Below, one piece after another: positions 25,406 through 33,782 of a DNA stretch of 64,000 bases; the first letter of the stretch is position 1; each line of letters starts with the position of its first letter. The notes under the pieces are model-generated. The model ran no database searches and was not told the DNA's origin. It was given only the letters and a program-made list of their open reading frames with translations. The translations under genes were made by a program, and so were the position numbers. The DNA lies in the NCBI GenBank assembly GCA_963675575.1, contig OY776378.1, positions 310,001 through 374,000 of the forward strand, in the 5' to 3' direction. This DNA comes from JAGLOK01 sp963675575. Lineage in GTDB: Bacteria; Bacillota; Clostridia; Christensenellales; UMGS416.

Positions 25406-26755
25406 ATGATAGAAAAACAAAAAAACAAAAGCGAACAAATACAGCTGGTAAGTGTAGAAAGCCTAGTTCCGAAGAATCATCTATTAAGGAAAGTCAATAA
25501 AGTGATGGACTTTGAGTTCATATATGAATTAGTAGAAGATAAATATAGCAAAGATATCGGTAGACCAGCAATTGACCCAAAAGTACTGGTAAAAATGGTA
25601 CTGATACAACATTTGTTTGGAATAAGATCGCTAAGACAAACAACAAAAGAAGTGGAAGTAAATATAGCCTACAGATGGTTTTTAGGATATGATTTCACAG
25701 ACAAGATACCGCACTTTTCAACATTGAGCTATAACTTTTTGCATAAGTTCACACCTGAAATATTCGAAGAAATATTTAGTCATATTTTAGAGGAAGCAAT
25801 AAGACGAGATTTCATAAAAGTTGAAACGATATTTATCGATGCAACACATATTAAAGCAAATGCCAATAAGAACAAAAAGCATAAGGAAACAGCAAAAATC
25901 GGAGCAAGGGTATATGACGAACAACTTCGCAAAGAAATAGATGCAGATAGAAAGTCAAAAGGAAAAAAACCATTCAAAGACAACGATGATAATGATAATA
26001 TTCCATCATCAGGAGCAACAAGAGAAATCACAGTATCAAATACAGACCCTGACAGCGGAATATTTAGAAAAGGTGACCATAAAGTAGAATTTGCGTACAC
26101 AACACACACCGCATGTGATAGAAATGGCTTTGTTCTAGGCAATGTAACTACAGCGGGAAATATCCACGACAGTAAAGTTTTAGATGCAATTTATGATAAG
26201 GTGACCAGTAAATTTAAAGAAGTTCAAACTGTTGCAGCAGATGCAGCGTACAAAACACCGTGGATATGCAAAAAGATATTTGACGATAATCGAAATCCAT
26301 CATTGCCTTATAAAAGACCCATGAGTAAAAAGGAGTTTTTCAAACCATACGAGTATGTATATGACGAATATTATGATTGCGTAATCTGCCCAAACAATGA
26401 AGTTTTAAAATATGCAACGACAGACAGAAACGGGTACAGACAATACAAGAGTAATCCTATAATATGCAGTAGTTGTCCACATCTTAAAAAATGCACTCAC
26501 AGCCTTAATCATCAAAAAGTAGCAATAAAACATATTTGGCAAAATTACATAGAACGAGCAGAAGACTTCAGACATTCGTATTTAGGCAAAGCAACTTATG
26601 CGTTAAGGAGTCAAACTATTGAAAGGGTCTTCGCAGATGCTAAGGAGAAACATGCGATGAGATATACACCATATCGAGGTATAAAGAGAGTGTCCGGTTG
26701 GATAACTCTCAAGTTTGCATGTATGAACCTTAAAAAGATGGCTTTGTGGGCTTAG
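25406..26755 (+). CDS. IS1182-type transposase
   Basis: A 449-residue DDE transposase. N-terminal DUF772-like domain (PAIDPKVLVKMVLIQHLFGI), then a DDE core with Asp in IFIDATHIKANA, Asp in VAADAAYKT and Glu in QTIERVFADAKEKHAMRY. A Cys cluster (CVICPNNE, CSSCPHLKKC) between the second Asp and the Glu is typical for the family. The frame is uninterrupted, so the element may be active. The start follows a TATAAT closely, with GTGGGC as a weak binding site. Confidence 0.94.
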   Translation: MIEKQKNKSEQIQLVSVESLVPKNHLLRKVNKVMDFEFIYELVEDKYSKDIGRPAIDPKVLVKMVLIQHLFGIRSLRQTTKEVEVNIAYRWFLGYDFTDKIPHFSTLSYNFLHKFTPEIFEEIFSHILEEAIRRDFIKVETIFIDATHIKANANKNKKHKETAKIGARVYDEQLRKEIDADRKSKGKKPFKDNDDNDNIPSSGATREITVSNTDPDSGIFRKGDHKVEFAYTTHTACDRNGFVLGNVTTAGNIHDSKVLDAIYDKVTSKFKEVQTVAADAAYKTPWICKKIFDDNRNPSLPYKRPMSKKEFFKPYEYVYDEYYDCVICPNNEVLKYATTDRNGYRQYKSNPIICSSCPHLKKCTHSLNHQKVAIKHIWQNYIERAEDFRHSYLGKATYALRSQTIERVFADAKEKHAMRYTPYRGIKRVSGWITLKFACMNLKKMALWA

Positions 26756-26814
26756 GTTGGCCCTGTTTTCTTCTGTAATTTACGCAATTTCTCTATAATT
26801 ATATCGGTAAAGCG

Positions 26815-26853
26815 AGAAAGCACCGTTTGCCTTGCGACAGATAGGTGCTTTCT
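26815..26853 (+). terminator. hairpin inside the right end of the IS
   Basis: AGAAAGCACC / GGTGCTTTCT, ten pairs with a 19-base loop, 59 bases after the transposase stop. It has only a short T-rich tail and overlaps the start of the right terminal repeat. Confidence 0.55.
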
Positions 26854-26864
26854 TCGACAGTCTG

Positions 26865-26888
26865 AGAGCCGCTAGGTATAGCGGCTCT
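26865..26888. repeat. 24-bp terminator hairpin, right copy (target duplication)
   Basis: This is identical to 25319-25342. It lies 26 bases past the stop of the minus-strand esterase gene. On that strand its T-run has been replaced by the IS end (CAGACTG), while on the plus strand it is followed by TTTAGTTTT and can end transposase transcripts. Confidence 0.9.
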
Positions 26889-26914
26889 TTAGTTTTATAA
26901 TTAGATATTAGGTG

Positions 26915-28306
26915 TTAATTTATAATGAAGCTTGCAATATCTTCTATCACGCTTTCGTCCACATTACCAGTTACGGAATAATCTGCATTGCTAGGCGCCC
27001 CTTCACCTGACATCATTATGTGATTAAGCATTGGATAGAGCTTAAATGACCAATTATCACTATTTCCATATGCATCCAGCCACATATTATAGTCGGTCAT
27101 AGTTACCTGATAGTCTCTTTCGCCTTGAAGTACAAGCACAGGTTTTTCTATGGAGCTCGCAGTTTCAATAGGATCATATGCAATCAAATCCTGAATATAG
27201 GCTTTAGGCATACCCATAAATGCTTGAGCTTCATCATAGTCATCTATGTTAAGTATTTTTTGTGTTTCTGCGTCTAGAGCGTCTAAGGTGGCTTTGTCAT
27301 TGTCGCTTATTTCGCCGTCAAGTCCCAACAAATACTCATACTGTTCAGGAATCATTGTGTGAGGGGCGCGGGCAGATCCTGCCATGAGAATATACCCTGC
27401 AGCTCCTTCTGCATTTTCTGCGATTCTAGGCATTGCGTAGCCGCCCAAACTATGCCCTAGAACATAGACCTTGTCAGGATTAATGCTATCAGTGTGTTGT
27501 AGCATCTTTACTATTTCAACAGCATCGTCAATTGTCTCATCATATATAGTTAAATCATATCCGGATACAAAGTTCTCTGGATATACATATGTCCCCTTAT
27601 CGTAACGGTATACCGCTATGCCACGTGCAGCTAGCTCCCACGCGATATCTCGGAAAGGCTTATTTGTAAGGAGCGTTTCATCACGATCGTTGGGGCCTGA
27701 GCCGTGAACTAAAACTACGCACGGAAAGTTGCCGCCTTCAGTAGGAAGCGTAAGTGTGCCGCCCAGCTCATATCCATTTACTACCGCCGCAAGCTCTTGC
27801 TCTACTATGCCCTCGGGCATAGTCGTAGTTTCCATCTTTTTTTGGTATGGTACAAACTTTACTCCTGCTATCTTACCTTCTTTGTCAAAATATATTTCTA
27901 TATTAATATTTTCTTTTTCCATGACTACAGGGACATCAACTACGGTATATCCTGAAGCATCAAATGAATAGCTTTCGCCGAGTTTAACAAACGTTCCATT
28001 ACTATTTACTAGGTTTTCAATCATACTTTTATAGGCAGCGGCGCTTACTGCACCTTCCATCGCTGCATCGTGAGGATAGTTGTTGTAAGCCGCGTCATAG
28101 TTTGCTTCCATCAAATCTGATACATATTTTTTTGCTAGTTCTGTTAGCGTCTCGTCGTTGATTGTGCTTTCGCTGGTTTCAGTTTCTTCAGTTGTGTCAG
28201 CTTCTTTAGTAGTTTGTTTCATCTGAGGGGGTGCATCTTCTTGTTTCGCGCACCCAGCCATTATCAAAAGGCTGACTGCCAAGAATATAATTAATTTCTT
28301 TTTCAT
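26915..28306 (-). CDS. alpha/beta hydrolase lipoprotein with N-terminal DUF3887-like domain
   Basis: A 463-residue protein with a lipoprotein signal (LLIMAGCAKQ, Cys near residue 20) and a Thr/Glu-rich linker. A DUF3887-like domain (about 50-155) precedes a serine hydrolase (about 165-463). The hydrolase has VVLVHGSGPNDRDET and the nucleophile elbow VLGHSLGGYAMPR; PMLNHIMM probably supplies the His. It is anchored outside the membrane and would cleave an ester or peptide of unknown type. AAGGAG before the ATG. Its terminator was duplicated by the neighbouring insertion sequence. Confidence 0.88.
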   Translation of the reverse strand: MKKKLIIFLAVSLLIMAGCAKQEDAPPQMKQTTKEADTTEETETSESTINDETLTELAKKYVSDLMEANYDAAYNNYPHDAAMEGAVSAAAYKSMIENLVNSNGTFVKLGESYSFDASGYTVVDVPVVMEKENINIEIYFDKEGKIAGVKFVPYQKKMETTTMPEGIVEQELAAVVNGYELGGTLTLPTEGGNFPCVVLVHGSGPNDRDETLLTNKPFRDIAWELAARGIAVYRYDKGTYVYPENFVSGYDLTIYDETIDDAVEIVKMLQHTDSINPDKVYVLGHSLGGYAMPRIAENAEGAAGYILMAGSARAPHTMIPEQYEYLLGLDGEISDNDKATLDALDAETQKILNIDDYDEAQAFMGMPKAYIQDLIAYDPIETASSIEKPVLVLQGERDYQVTMTDYNMWLDAYGNSDNWSFKLYPMLNHIMMSGEGAPSNADYSVTGNVDESVIEDIASFIIN

Positions 28307-28543
28307 AGTAGGCTCCTTTATAAATATATGTTAGATTACTTTTGCTTAAAAACTATTAACAACTGTTATATATATTATATAACACATATAACAAAGTCAA
28401 GCGGTTTAATGTCATTACCTTGATATATATGCTTAAATTATACGAAAAAGGCACTTATCTATACATAATAACTATTTTAGATACAAAAAAAGAGCCTCTA
28501 TAAAAGCAGCTCTCTTAAAATTTTTATATAATGGAAAGCTTGC
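28307..28543. other. AT-rich divergent intergenic region
   Basis: It separates the esterase lipoprotein from the small HTH gene. It is rich in A and T runs. A short hairpin AGAGC / GCTCT at 28491-28513 has seven A on its left side, so it reads as a weak minus-strand terminator with no gene upstream of it; I cannot explain it. Confidence 0.4.
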
Positions 28544-28572
28544 TTGACATAGAGTTGTTATGATGATACTAT
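28544..28572 (+). promoter_or_regulatory. promoter of the HTH regulator gene
   Basis: TTGACA (28544-28549) and TACTAT (28567-28572) are 17 bases apart. The expected transcript start lies in the palindrome that follows. Confidence 0.75.
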
Positions 28573-28573
28573 G

Positions 28574-28599
28574 TTTATGGAAAGTGTGCTTTCCATAAA
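28574..28599. promoter_or_regulatory. palindromic operator candidate
   Basis: TTTATGGAAAG and its exact complement flank TGTG, 11 bp per arm, right after the -10 box and ending at the ribosome binding site. A half-site ATGGAAAG occurs again at 28531-28538, just upstream of the -35 box. The layout suits autoregulation by the HTH protein encoded next. Confidence 0.65.
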
Positions 28600-28612
28600 G
28601 GAGATGGTTTTT

Positions 28613-28828
28613 TTGAAGAATAAACTTGAAGAGCTGCGAAAACAGCTAGGCATACGGCAGGAAGAACTTGCAGAAGCTTTGGAGGTTTCAAGGCAAACCA
28701 TAGGTTCGCTAGAAAATGGCCGGTACAATCCTTCTATTAATCTTGCATTTAAAATAGCACGTTACTTCAAAACGAGCATTGAAGACATTTTTATTTATGA
28801 GGAGGAATTAGAAAATGAAAAAAAATAA
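28613..28828 (+). CDS. XRE-type HTH regulator (YgzD/YozG-like)
   Basis: A 71-residue protein that is little more than one helix-turn-helix: KLEELRKQLGIRQEELAEAL, then VSRQTIGSLENGRYNPSINL. I set the start at TTG 28613, after AAGGAG with a 9-base gap; an ATG at 28571 would fall before the transcript's own leader palindrome and adds residues unlike the family. These small regulators usually form a pair with a small membrane protein, and here the ATGA-like overlap with the next gene supports joint translation. Confidence 0.85.
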   Translation: MKNKLEELRKQLGIRQEELAEALEVSRQTIGSLENGRYNPSINLAFKIARYFKTSIEDIFIYEEELENEKK

Positions 28829-29243
28829 GATTTGGCTTTACCTGTTTATGGCGATAATAGGTATATTGTCTTTTTACAGTGGTGGGTTTATTTTGGTTGG
28901 AGAAAAATTGAAAGCAATTTCTGGTTTGTGTATCGGTTTGGGTGCTGCCGTATTTAGTCTTGGTATTGGAAATCTCATTGGTGCTCTTTTTATTTCGAAA
29001 ACACAGAGCGAAGAATTCACACGAAAAAAGAATATAGAAGTCAATGACGAGCGAAATACACGGATTCGCGAAAAGGTTGGAGCCAAGATTAATCAGGTGG
29101 TAATTTATGCACTCTCAGTTATTGTATTAGTTATGGGCTTTATGCAAATCAATATCATAGCCATAATAATGGTGTCATCTGTGTTTCTGATGGAACTTGT
29201 ACTGGCTATTGTGCTTACCAGCTATTATTCGAAAAGGATGTAA
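28815..29243 (+). CDS. small four-helix membrane protein paired with HTH regulator
   Basis: A 142-residue protein with helices at about 7-27, 33-55, 90-108 and 112-132 and a charged middle loop (NIEVNDERNTRIREKVGAKI). The loop motif NDERN-IR resembles DUF2178-type proteins that follow YgzD/YozG-like regulators in Bacillota and archaea. It overlaps the regulator by 14 bases and has AGGAGG-like GAGGAGGAA upstream. The function is unknown; regulation of or by the HTH partner is likely. Confidence 0.78.
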   Translation: MKKNKIWLYLFMAIIGILSFYSGGFILVGEKLKAISGLCIGLGAAVFSLGIGNLIGALFISKTQSEEFTRKKNIEVNDERNTRIREKVGAKINQVVIYALSVIVLVMGFMQINIIAIIMVSSVFLMELVLAIVLTSYYSKRM

Positions 29244-29383
29244 GTTTACATTTTGATGCAAGGAATAAGAATCGCTTGGAATATTTCTATAGTCGAATGG
29301 ATCTTCATAGGTATACGCTAACTGATTGTGTATGCTTATTTTATATATTATACTGCTTTAGCTATTTTTCTTATCTTTAATAA

Positions 29384-29418
29384 AAACAGGATAGTCATTT
29401 ATTACTATCCTGTTTAAT
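29384..29418. terminator. bidirectional terminator
   Basis: AAACAGGATAGT / ACTATCCTGTTT, 12 pairs, 8-base loop. It lies between the small membrane protein gene and the convergent DUF4380-like gene. Confidence 0.8.
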
Positions 29419-29494
29419 GTCATTGTTGGTTAATTTTTTGTAGCACTCTTTCAAAATATGATATTGATCTCTTTTTAAAAACTATAGTTGTTAT

Positions 29495-30568
29495 TTAGCA
29501 GCAACAGCCTTTGTCTTCATGGCCACCACAACCGCAGTCTTCATCATCATGACAATCACAATCATCATCACAATCGCATTCGTCACCGCATCCGCAATCA
29601 TGGGCATTTTCATCATCGCAACCACAGCCACATCCGCAGCTTTCAGCTGAATTATTTACACAATCGGGCATAACTTTTTCAAACAGAGCGTCAATGCTTT
29701 CGTCACTGTCATCAGGTGCAGCTACATCATCTACAAGGCTCCAGCATTCTAGGTGAGTGATGCACTCTCCCTCTTCCACTCTATAAATGGGAGAAAGACT
29801 TTCCATCTCCAGCATAAAGTCGCATGTATATGTTTCATAGTTCATTCCACCATCAGGATAAACTTCTTCGCCATGGTTTATGTATGGGAATTTCTTTACG
29901 AACATCATGTTATTGTTAAAGTATGCTGCCCAACCAAGAGGGTTTATTATGCCAAATTTAAATGGACCTTCGCATTCTGTATCCTGCTGTAAGGTGATAT
30001 ATTTGTTTCCCCAGTTTACTCGTGAGTCATTAAGCTTTGTATATGGCCAAAAGCTCATTGAACAGTTGCCAAGTAAGCCGGTGTCTTCTTTATTTACAGG
30101 TATTACTTCTTTTCCGCCCGGTGCCATTACGCTGAGTGACCAAGCGGCGAACTCTGCAGGCCAAAGATTATTGTTTGTAATTAGGTGTTTTATTGCAACG
30201 TTTGTCCCTTCTTCTTCGAGCATAACAACGATTTCTTTAGTAAGGCCTGTGCTTTTCTCTGGATTACCAAAAAGAACTATTCCGCCAGGTATTGCTCTGT
30301 ATTTTATAGGTGAGTTATCAGGAGCGTAGCTTAGTACATCGTGCTCAGGCGCGATCCAAAGCCTATGTCCGCCCATGATCTTCCAGCCTGTCTTTTCATA
30401 TTCTGCTTCTAAGTTATTGCAAAACACATTTTCTTTACCAGGAAAGCCATATCTAATGATACGAGGCCCCATGTCCAGGGTGGCGACGATTTCAACTTTT
30501 CCGTTTGAAACTTCCACGCACTGCCCATATTCGCCGTATGTTATTTCTTTTACTTGAATGTTTGTCAT
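29495..30568 (-). CDS. DUF4380-like protein with long Cys/Asp/His-rich tail
   Basis: A 357-residue protein. Residues 1-300 look like a beta-sandwich of the galactose-mutarotase/DUF4380 type (KVEIVATLDMGPRIIRYGF, MGGHRLWIAPE, WPAEFAAWSLSVMAPGG). The last 50 residues hold about 17 Cys with many Asp and some His (CGCGCGCDDENAHDCG, CDCDDDCDCHDD, CCC at the end). That tail is probably a metal-binding or storage module. ATG 30568 is chosen over an upstream TTG. It follows the GT2 gene by 45 bases in one transcript. Whether it binds a sugar is not known. Confidence 0.7.
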   Translation of the reverse strand: MTNIQVKEITYGEYGQCVEVSNGKVEIVATLDMGPRIIRYGFPGKENVFCNNLEAEYEKTGWKIMGGHRLWIAPEHDVLSYAPDNSPIKYRAIPGGIVLFGNPEKSTGLTKEIVVMLEEEGTNVAIKHLITNNNLWPAEFAAWSLSVMAPGGKEVIPVNKEDTGLLGNCSMSFWPYTKLNDSRVNWGNKYITLQQDTECEGPFKFGIINPLGWAAYFNNNMMFVKKFPYINHGEEVYPDGGMNYETYTCDFMLEMESLSPIYRVEEGECITHLECWSLVDDVAAPDDSDESIDALFEKVMPDCVNNSAESCGCGCGCDDENAHDCGCGDECDCDDDCDCHDDEDCGCGGHEDKGCCC

Positions 30569-30613
30569 GTTTTTCACCAAATTTCTTTTTTCGATTATTG
30601 AAAACTGATTTAA

Positions 30614-31564
30614 TTATTTATCAGGTTTAAGACGCTTGTTATCTTCCATGTCCATCCACATTCCGAAAAACTGGAACTGATTGCCCATGAAAAAAGACAT
30701 AGCACAAATCAGTGCTGTGGTTTTTGCTAAATCTTGAATCCATATAAGTCTATAGAAGAACCTTAGAAACATGAACATAAATATAATCATGCACAAAAAC
30801 GACATGAAATAGAAAAAAACAAGAGGATTAAAATCTTTTACGCAGTATTTTCTCCACATCCTGCGCATAAACCATTTAACCTGCAAATAAAGAGTTTTTA
30901 CTATATATCTGCCTAGTTTGATTTTGCTTTCTTCTTCGCCGTATACAGCTTGCACCGGAACGTCCTTAAGCTTGAAATCAGCGATATTCAACAGATTCAT
31001 AAGATCGGTATTATAACCGTAACGAGGTGTGATTTCGTCGAATGGTACTGTTTTTAAAGCCTTAAGAGAGATGGCCGAATATGCGCACTGTGAATCCAGC
31101 ATATGCCAATATCCTGAGCCCATTTTGGAGAGAAAGGTCAAAATGCTGTTTCCGAAAAAACGCAGCTTTGGCATGTTTGCGACTGATTTATTGGTGAGAC
31201 GGTTTCCTTTGCAAAAGTCAACCTCGCCGCGGATAACAGGCAACACAATGCTGGGCAAATCGTCAGGATGCATTTGAGCATCGCCGTTCATGATAGCCGT
31301 CACATCGATTTCAAGCTCAATGGCTTTATGAAAGCCTGTTTTAATTGTAGTGCCAAGGCCTTTATTCACCTCGTGTTCAATAAGCACCACGCGGTCATCT
31401 TCTTTCATATATTCTTTTATTCGCTCTAAGGTATCATCTGAGCCATGATCGTTTACAACGATGATTTTATCAACAAAATCCGGCATCGTGCTTAGAGTTT
31501 TTGTAATAAGATGGCCTTCATTATAGGCGGATACCAGCGTTGCTATTGTCTTATTTTCCAGCAT
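30614..31564 (-). CDS. GT2 family glycosyltransferase, membrane anchored
   Basis: A 316-residue protein. The GT2 domain spans about 1-215 with TLVSAYNEGHLI, VVNDHGSDDTL and IMNGDAQMHPDDL (the DxD site), plus the acceptor-side pattern MLDSQCAYSAIS. Two C-terminal helices (about 245-270 and 280-300) anchor it. It resembles dolichol/undecaprenyl-phosphate mannosyltransferases. GGAG lies before the ATG. It is co-transcribed with the Cys-tailed protein downstream; the pairing gives no clear pathway. Confidence 0.85.
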   Translation of the reverse strand: MLENKTIATLVSAYNEGHLITKTLSTMPDFVDKIIVVNDHGSDDTLERIKEYMKEDDRVVLIEHEVNKGLGTTIKTGFHKAIELEIDVTAIMNGDAQMHPDDLPSIVLPVIRGEVDFCKGNRLTNKSVANMPKLRFFGNSILTFLSKMGSGYWHMLDSQCAYSAISLKALKTVPFDEITPRYGYNTDLMNLLNIADFKLKDVPVQAVYGEEESKIKLGRYIVKTLYLQVKWFMRRMWRKYCVKDFNPLVFFYFMSFLCMIIFMFMFLRFFYRLIWIQDLAKTTALICAMSFFMGNQFQFFGMWMDMEDNKRLKPDK

Positions 31565-31776
31565 TATATTTCTCCTTGGATACTAAAAAAATTTGTAATT
31601 AGTAATATTATTTAACTTAGATGATTATATCATAACTTTTTTTTGAAAGCTATAAAGATAAAGAAGCTCCAAAATAAACTTATTACTTGCTATTTGCCGA
31701 TTGCATAAAATTAAAAATTGACCTAAAATAAAACTATAGGGTACGTTTTTTGTGAGGATTAAAGGGGGGAATAATT

Positions 31777-32094
31777 ATGAAAGACAATTCAAACGAAAAC
31801 GAAGAAAAGGATATTGTCGAATTTGTTGCCGATAATGGAGATGCAATGGAATTTGAAGTAGTTGATTATTTTTTATATGACGGTGAAGAATATGTTATAT
31901 TGGCTGACATGGGAAACAAGCCGAATGCTTTAGAAAATGATGAAAATGTTGATGTTTTTATTATGAAAGTAAAAGTTATTGACGATGATAACGAAGAGTT
32001 TGTGGCAATCCCTTCAGAAACCGAAGAAGAGGTTTTGGAATTTGCGGGAAAGCTTTTGAATGGGGAGCTGCCCAATGAAGATGAGATTTTTTAA
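31777..32094 (+). CDS. DUF1292 family acidic protein
   Basis: A 105-residue acidic protein with the DUF1292 pattern FEVVDYFLYDGEEYVILAD followed by a second beta unit (VFIMKVKVIDDDNEEFVAI). AAAGGGGGG precedes the ATG. In Clostridia this family often sits near the yrrK/yrzL (ruvX) genes; here it stands alone with its own terminator. The role is unknown. Length is normal. Confidence 0.85.
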   Translation: MKDNSNENEEKDIVEFVADNGDAMEFEVVDYFLYDGEEYVILADMGNKPNALENDENVDVFIMKVKVIDDDNEEFVAIPSETEEEVLEFAGKLLNGELPNEDEIF

Positions 32095-32116
32095 AATTTT
32101 TAATTTGTTATGATTT

Positions 32117-32145
32117 AAAAGCCATCCGAATTCGGATGGCTTTTT
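32117..32145. terminator. bidirectional terminator
   Basis: AAAAGCCATCCGA and its complement meet at a GAATTC centre, 13 pairs, ending in TTTTT. It serves DUF1292 and the convergent pgi gene. Confidence 0.88.
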
Positions 32146-32174
32146 GTGTAGCGCTGCAATCTATTATCTAAAAT

Positions 32175-33620
32175 CTAAACAATATATTTATCGCTTTTTG
32201 AAGAGTTCCCCTGGAGCTCTTTTAGTTTATCTTCAAAGCCTTCTTTTCCAAGAAGTGCATAAGTTGCTATTTTTCCCGCCTCAACTCCGGGCTGGTTAAA
32301 AGCGTCAACCTTTAAAAGCTCGCCGCACACTGCTGTTTGTACCATGAAAAAATACATGAGCTGACCTATTGTGTGGGCGTTGATTTCAGGAAGCATTATT
32401 GTTTGGTTGAGCTTGCCTGCCGCTGTTACTGCGATTTGGGTGGCTTTTTGTTCGGCAGAAATCAGTTCGCTCAAAGTGTGACCTCCGAGGAATGACACAT
32501 CGGGGATATCTTTGCAACCATGGGGGATTACGTATTCCGCGCGATATTTTTTAACGCCGATAAATGTTATCACTTTATCAAAAGGTCCTTCAGTGTAAAG
32601 CTGCACCTGCGAATGTTGGTCGGTGACGCCCAATGCTTTAACGGGAGTTTGCCCAACGTAAACTTCTTTGCCGCGCAAAGTGTGCTTTTTACCAAGGCTT
32701 TCCGCCCAAAGCTGTGAATACCAATCAGCAAAATATTTAAGGCTGTCCGCGTATGGCATTATAACCTGAATATTTTTGCTTTTCTTTTGCATTGTAATAT
32801 ACATAAGAAGCCCAGCCATATACCCGGGATTCTTTTTTAAATCATCGTTCTGACAGAGCTGATCCATGTATTTTGCCCCTTGAAGCATAGATTTTATATC
32901 AATGCCGCATACAGCTGCAGGCAAAAGCCCGACCGGACATAATTCAGAGAACCTTCCACCCACACCGTCAGGAATTATAAATGTTTTAAATTTGTTTTTC
33001 TGAGCGATTTTTATTAGGTTGCCGCTTTTTTTATCGGTTGTGGCGATGATATTTTTATGCCATTCATCACCTAGGTGTTCTTTTAAGAGATTTTCACATA
33101 TAAGATATTGGGACATCGTTTCAGCTGTTTTACCGGATTTTGTTATAATATTAAAACATGTTTTTTTAATATCTATAACATCAAGCAAAGATTTCATTCT
33201 TTCAGGATCCACATTGTCTTCCACATAAAATTTTGGGCCTGGGCGATTTTCATCTGAAAGCTCGTTGAATCTAAGGTGATTGAGCGCGGTTTGGACGGCT
33301 ATCGGTCCCAAAGCGCTTCCGCCTATTCCGAACACGACAAAATATTCAAACTTTTCTCGTACTTGCTGAGAGGTTTTTAATATGCTGTTTAACTGGGCAT
33401 CGGAAATATCCATGCTTTTTGACCATGCCATCATTTTGGAAGCTTTGCCCCATTTGTTTTGAAGCCTGTTTTTGGTTTTTTCCAGTTCAGGCATAAGAGA
33501 AGAAATATCATCAATAGATATCGCACCGACTTTTTTTGCGTGTTTGGAAGACATATCTTGTGTAATGATATTTTCTTCCATTAGGTTGTTGTAATCGTAA
33601 GATATTTTCATTTCGTTCAT
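32175..33620 (-). CDS. pgi: glucose-6-phosphate isomerase
   Basis: A 481-residue protein with two SIS domains. Landmarks are VVFGIGGSALGPIAVQTAL, FNIITKSGKTAETMSQYL, GVGGRFSELCPVGLLPAA (phosphate-binding and catalytic Arg region), and QLWAESLGKKH with the catalytic Glu. It interconverts glucose 6-phosphate and fructose 6-phosphate, feeding the PPi-phosphofructokinase encoded at 8.9 kb. An AAGGAAC site precedes the ATG. It stands alone. Confidence 0.95.
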   Translation of the reverse strand: MNEMKISYDYNNLMEENIITQDMSSKHAKKVGAISIDDISSLMPELEKTKNRLQNKWGKASKMMAWSKSMDISDAQLNSILKTSQQVREKFEYFVVFGIGGSALGPIAVQTALNHLRFNELSDENRPGPKFYVEDNVDPERMKSLLDVIDIKKTCFNIITKSGKTAETMSQYLICENLLKEHLGDEWHKNIIATTDKKSGNLIKIAQKNKFKTFIIPDGVGGRFSELCPVGLLPAAVCGIDIKSMLQGAKYMDQLCQNDDLKKNPGYMAGLLMYITMQKKSKNIQVIMPYADSLKYFADWYSQLWAESLGKKHTLRGKEVYVGQTPVKALGVTDQHSQVQLYTEGPFDKVITFIGVKKYRAEYVIPHGCKDIPDVSFLGGHTLSELISAEQKATQIAVTAAGKLNQTIMLPEINAHTIGQLMYFFMVQTAVCGELLKVDAFNQPGVEAGKIATYALLGKEGFEDKLKELQGNSSKSDKYIV

Positions 33621-33782
33621 AACTTGTTCCTTTATATTAAATTTTTATAAACTAATTAGATTTTCAAAGCACTTCTATTATACTCGGATTATAATAAAAA
33701 TCCATAAATAATGACTATAAATAATCATTGTTATAACAGTTTATTTGTGTTTATAATTGGTTTATAAAAGGTTGGGCTGATA

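Larger units (their letters stand above)
25343..26864 (+). mobile_element. IS1182-like insertion sequence, 1522 bp
   Basis: Terminal inverted repeats begin CAGACTGTCGAA at both ends and stay similar for about 17 bases. The element carries one intact transposase gene, a terminator inside each end, and a TATAAT at about 25384 before the gene. It is bracketed by a 24-bp duplicated hairpin. Insertion at or around stem-loops is known for this family. Confidence 0.92.

Noticed and set aside
28571..28612. Upstream ATG of the HTH regulator as true start
   Set aside because: It overlaps the -10 box and operator, so the transcript would not include it; TTG 28613 has AAGGAG in place.
29488..29673. His-rich plus-strand frame
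   Set aside because: It is the antisense of the Cys/Asp-rich tail of the DUF4380-like gene; its His content is a side effect of that composition.
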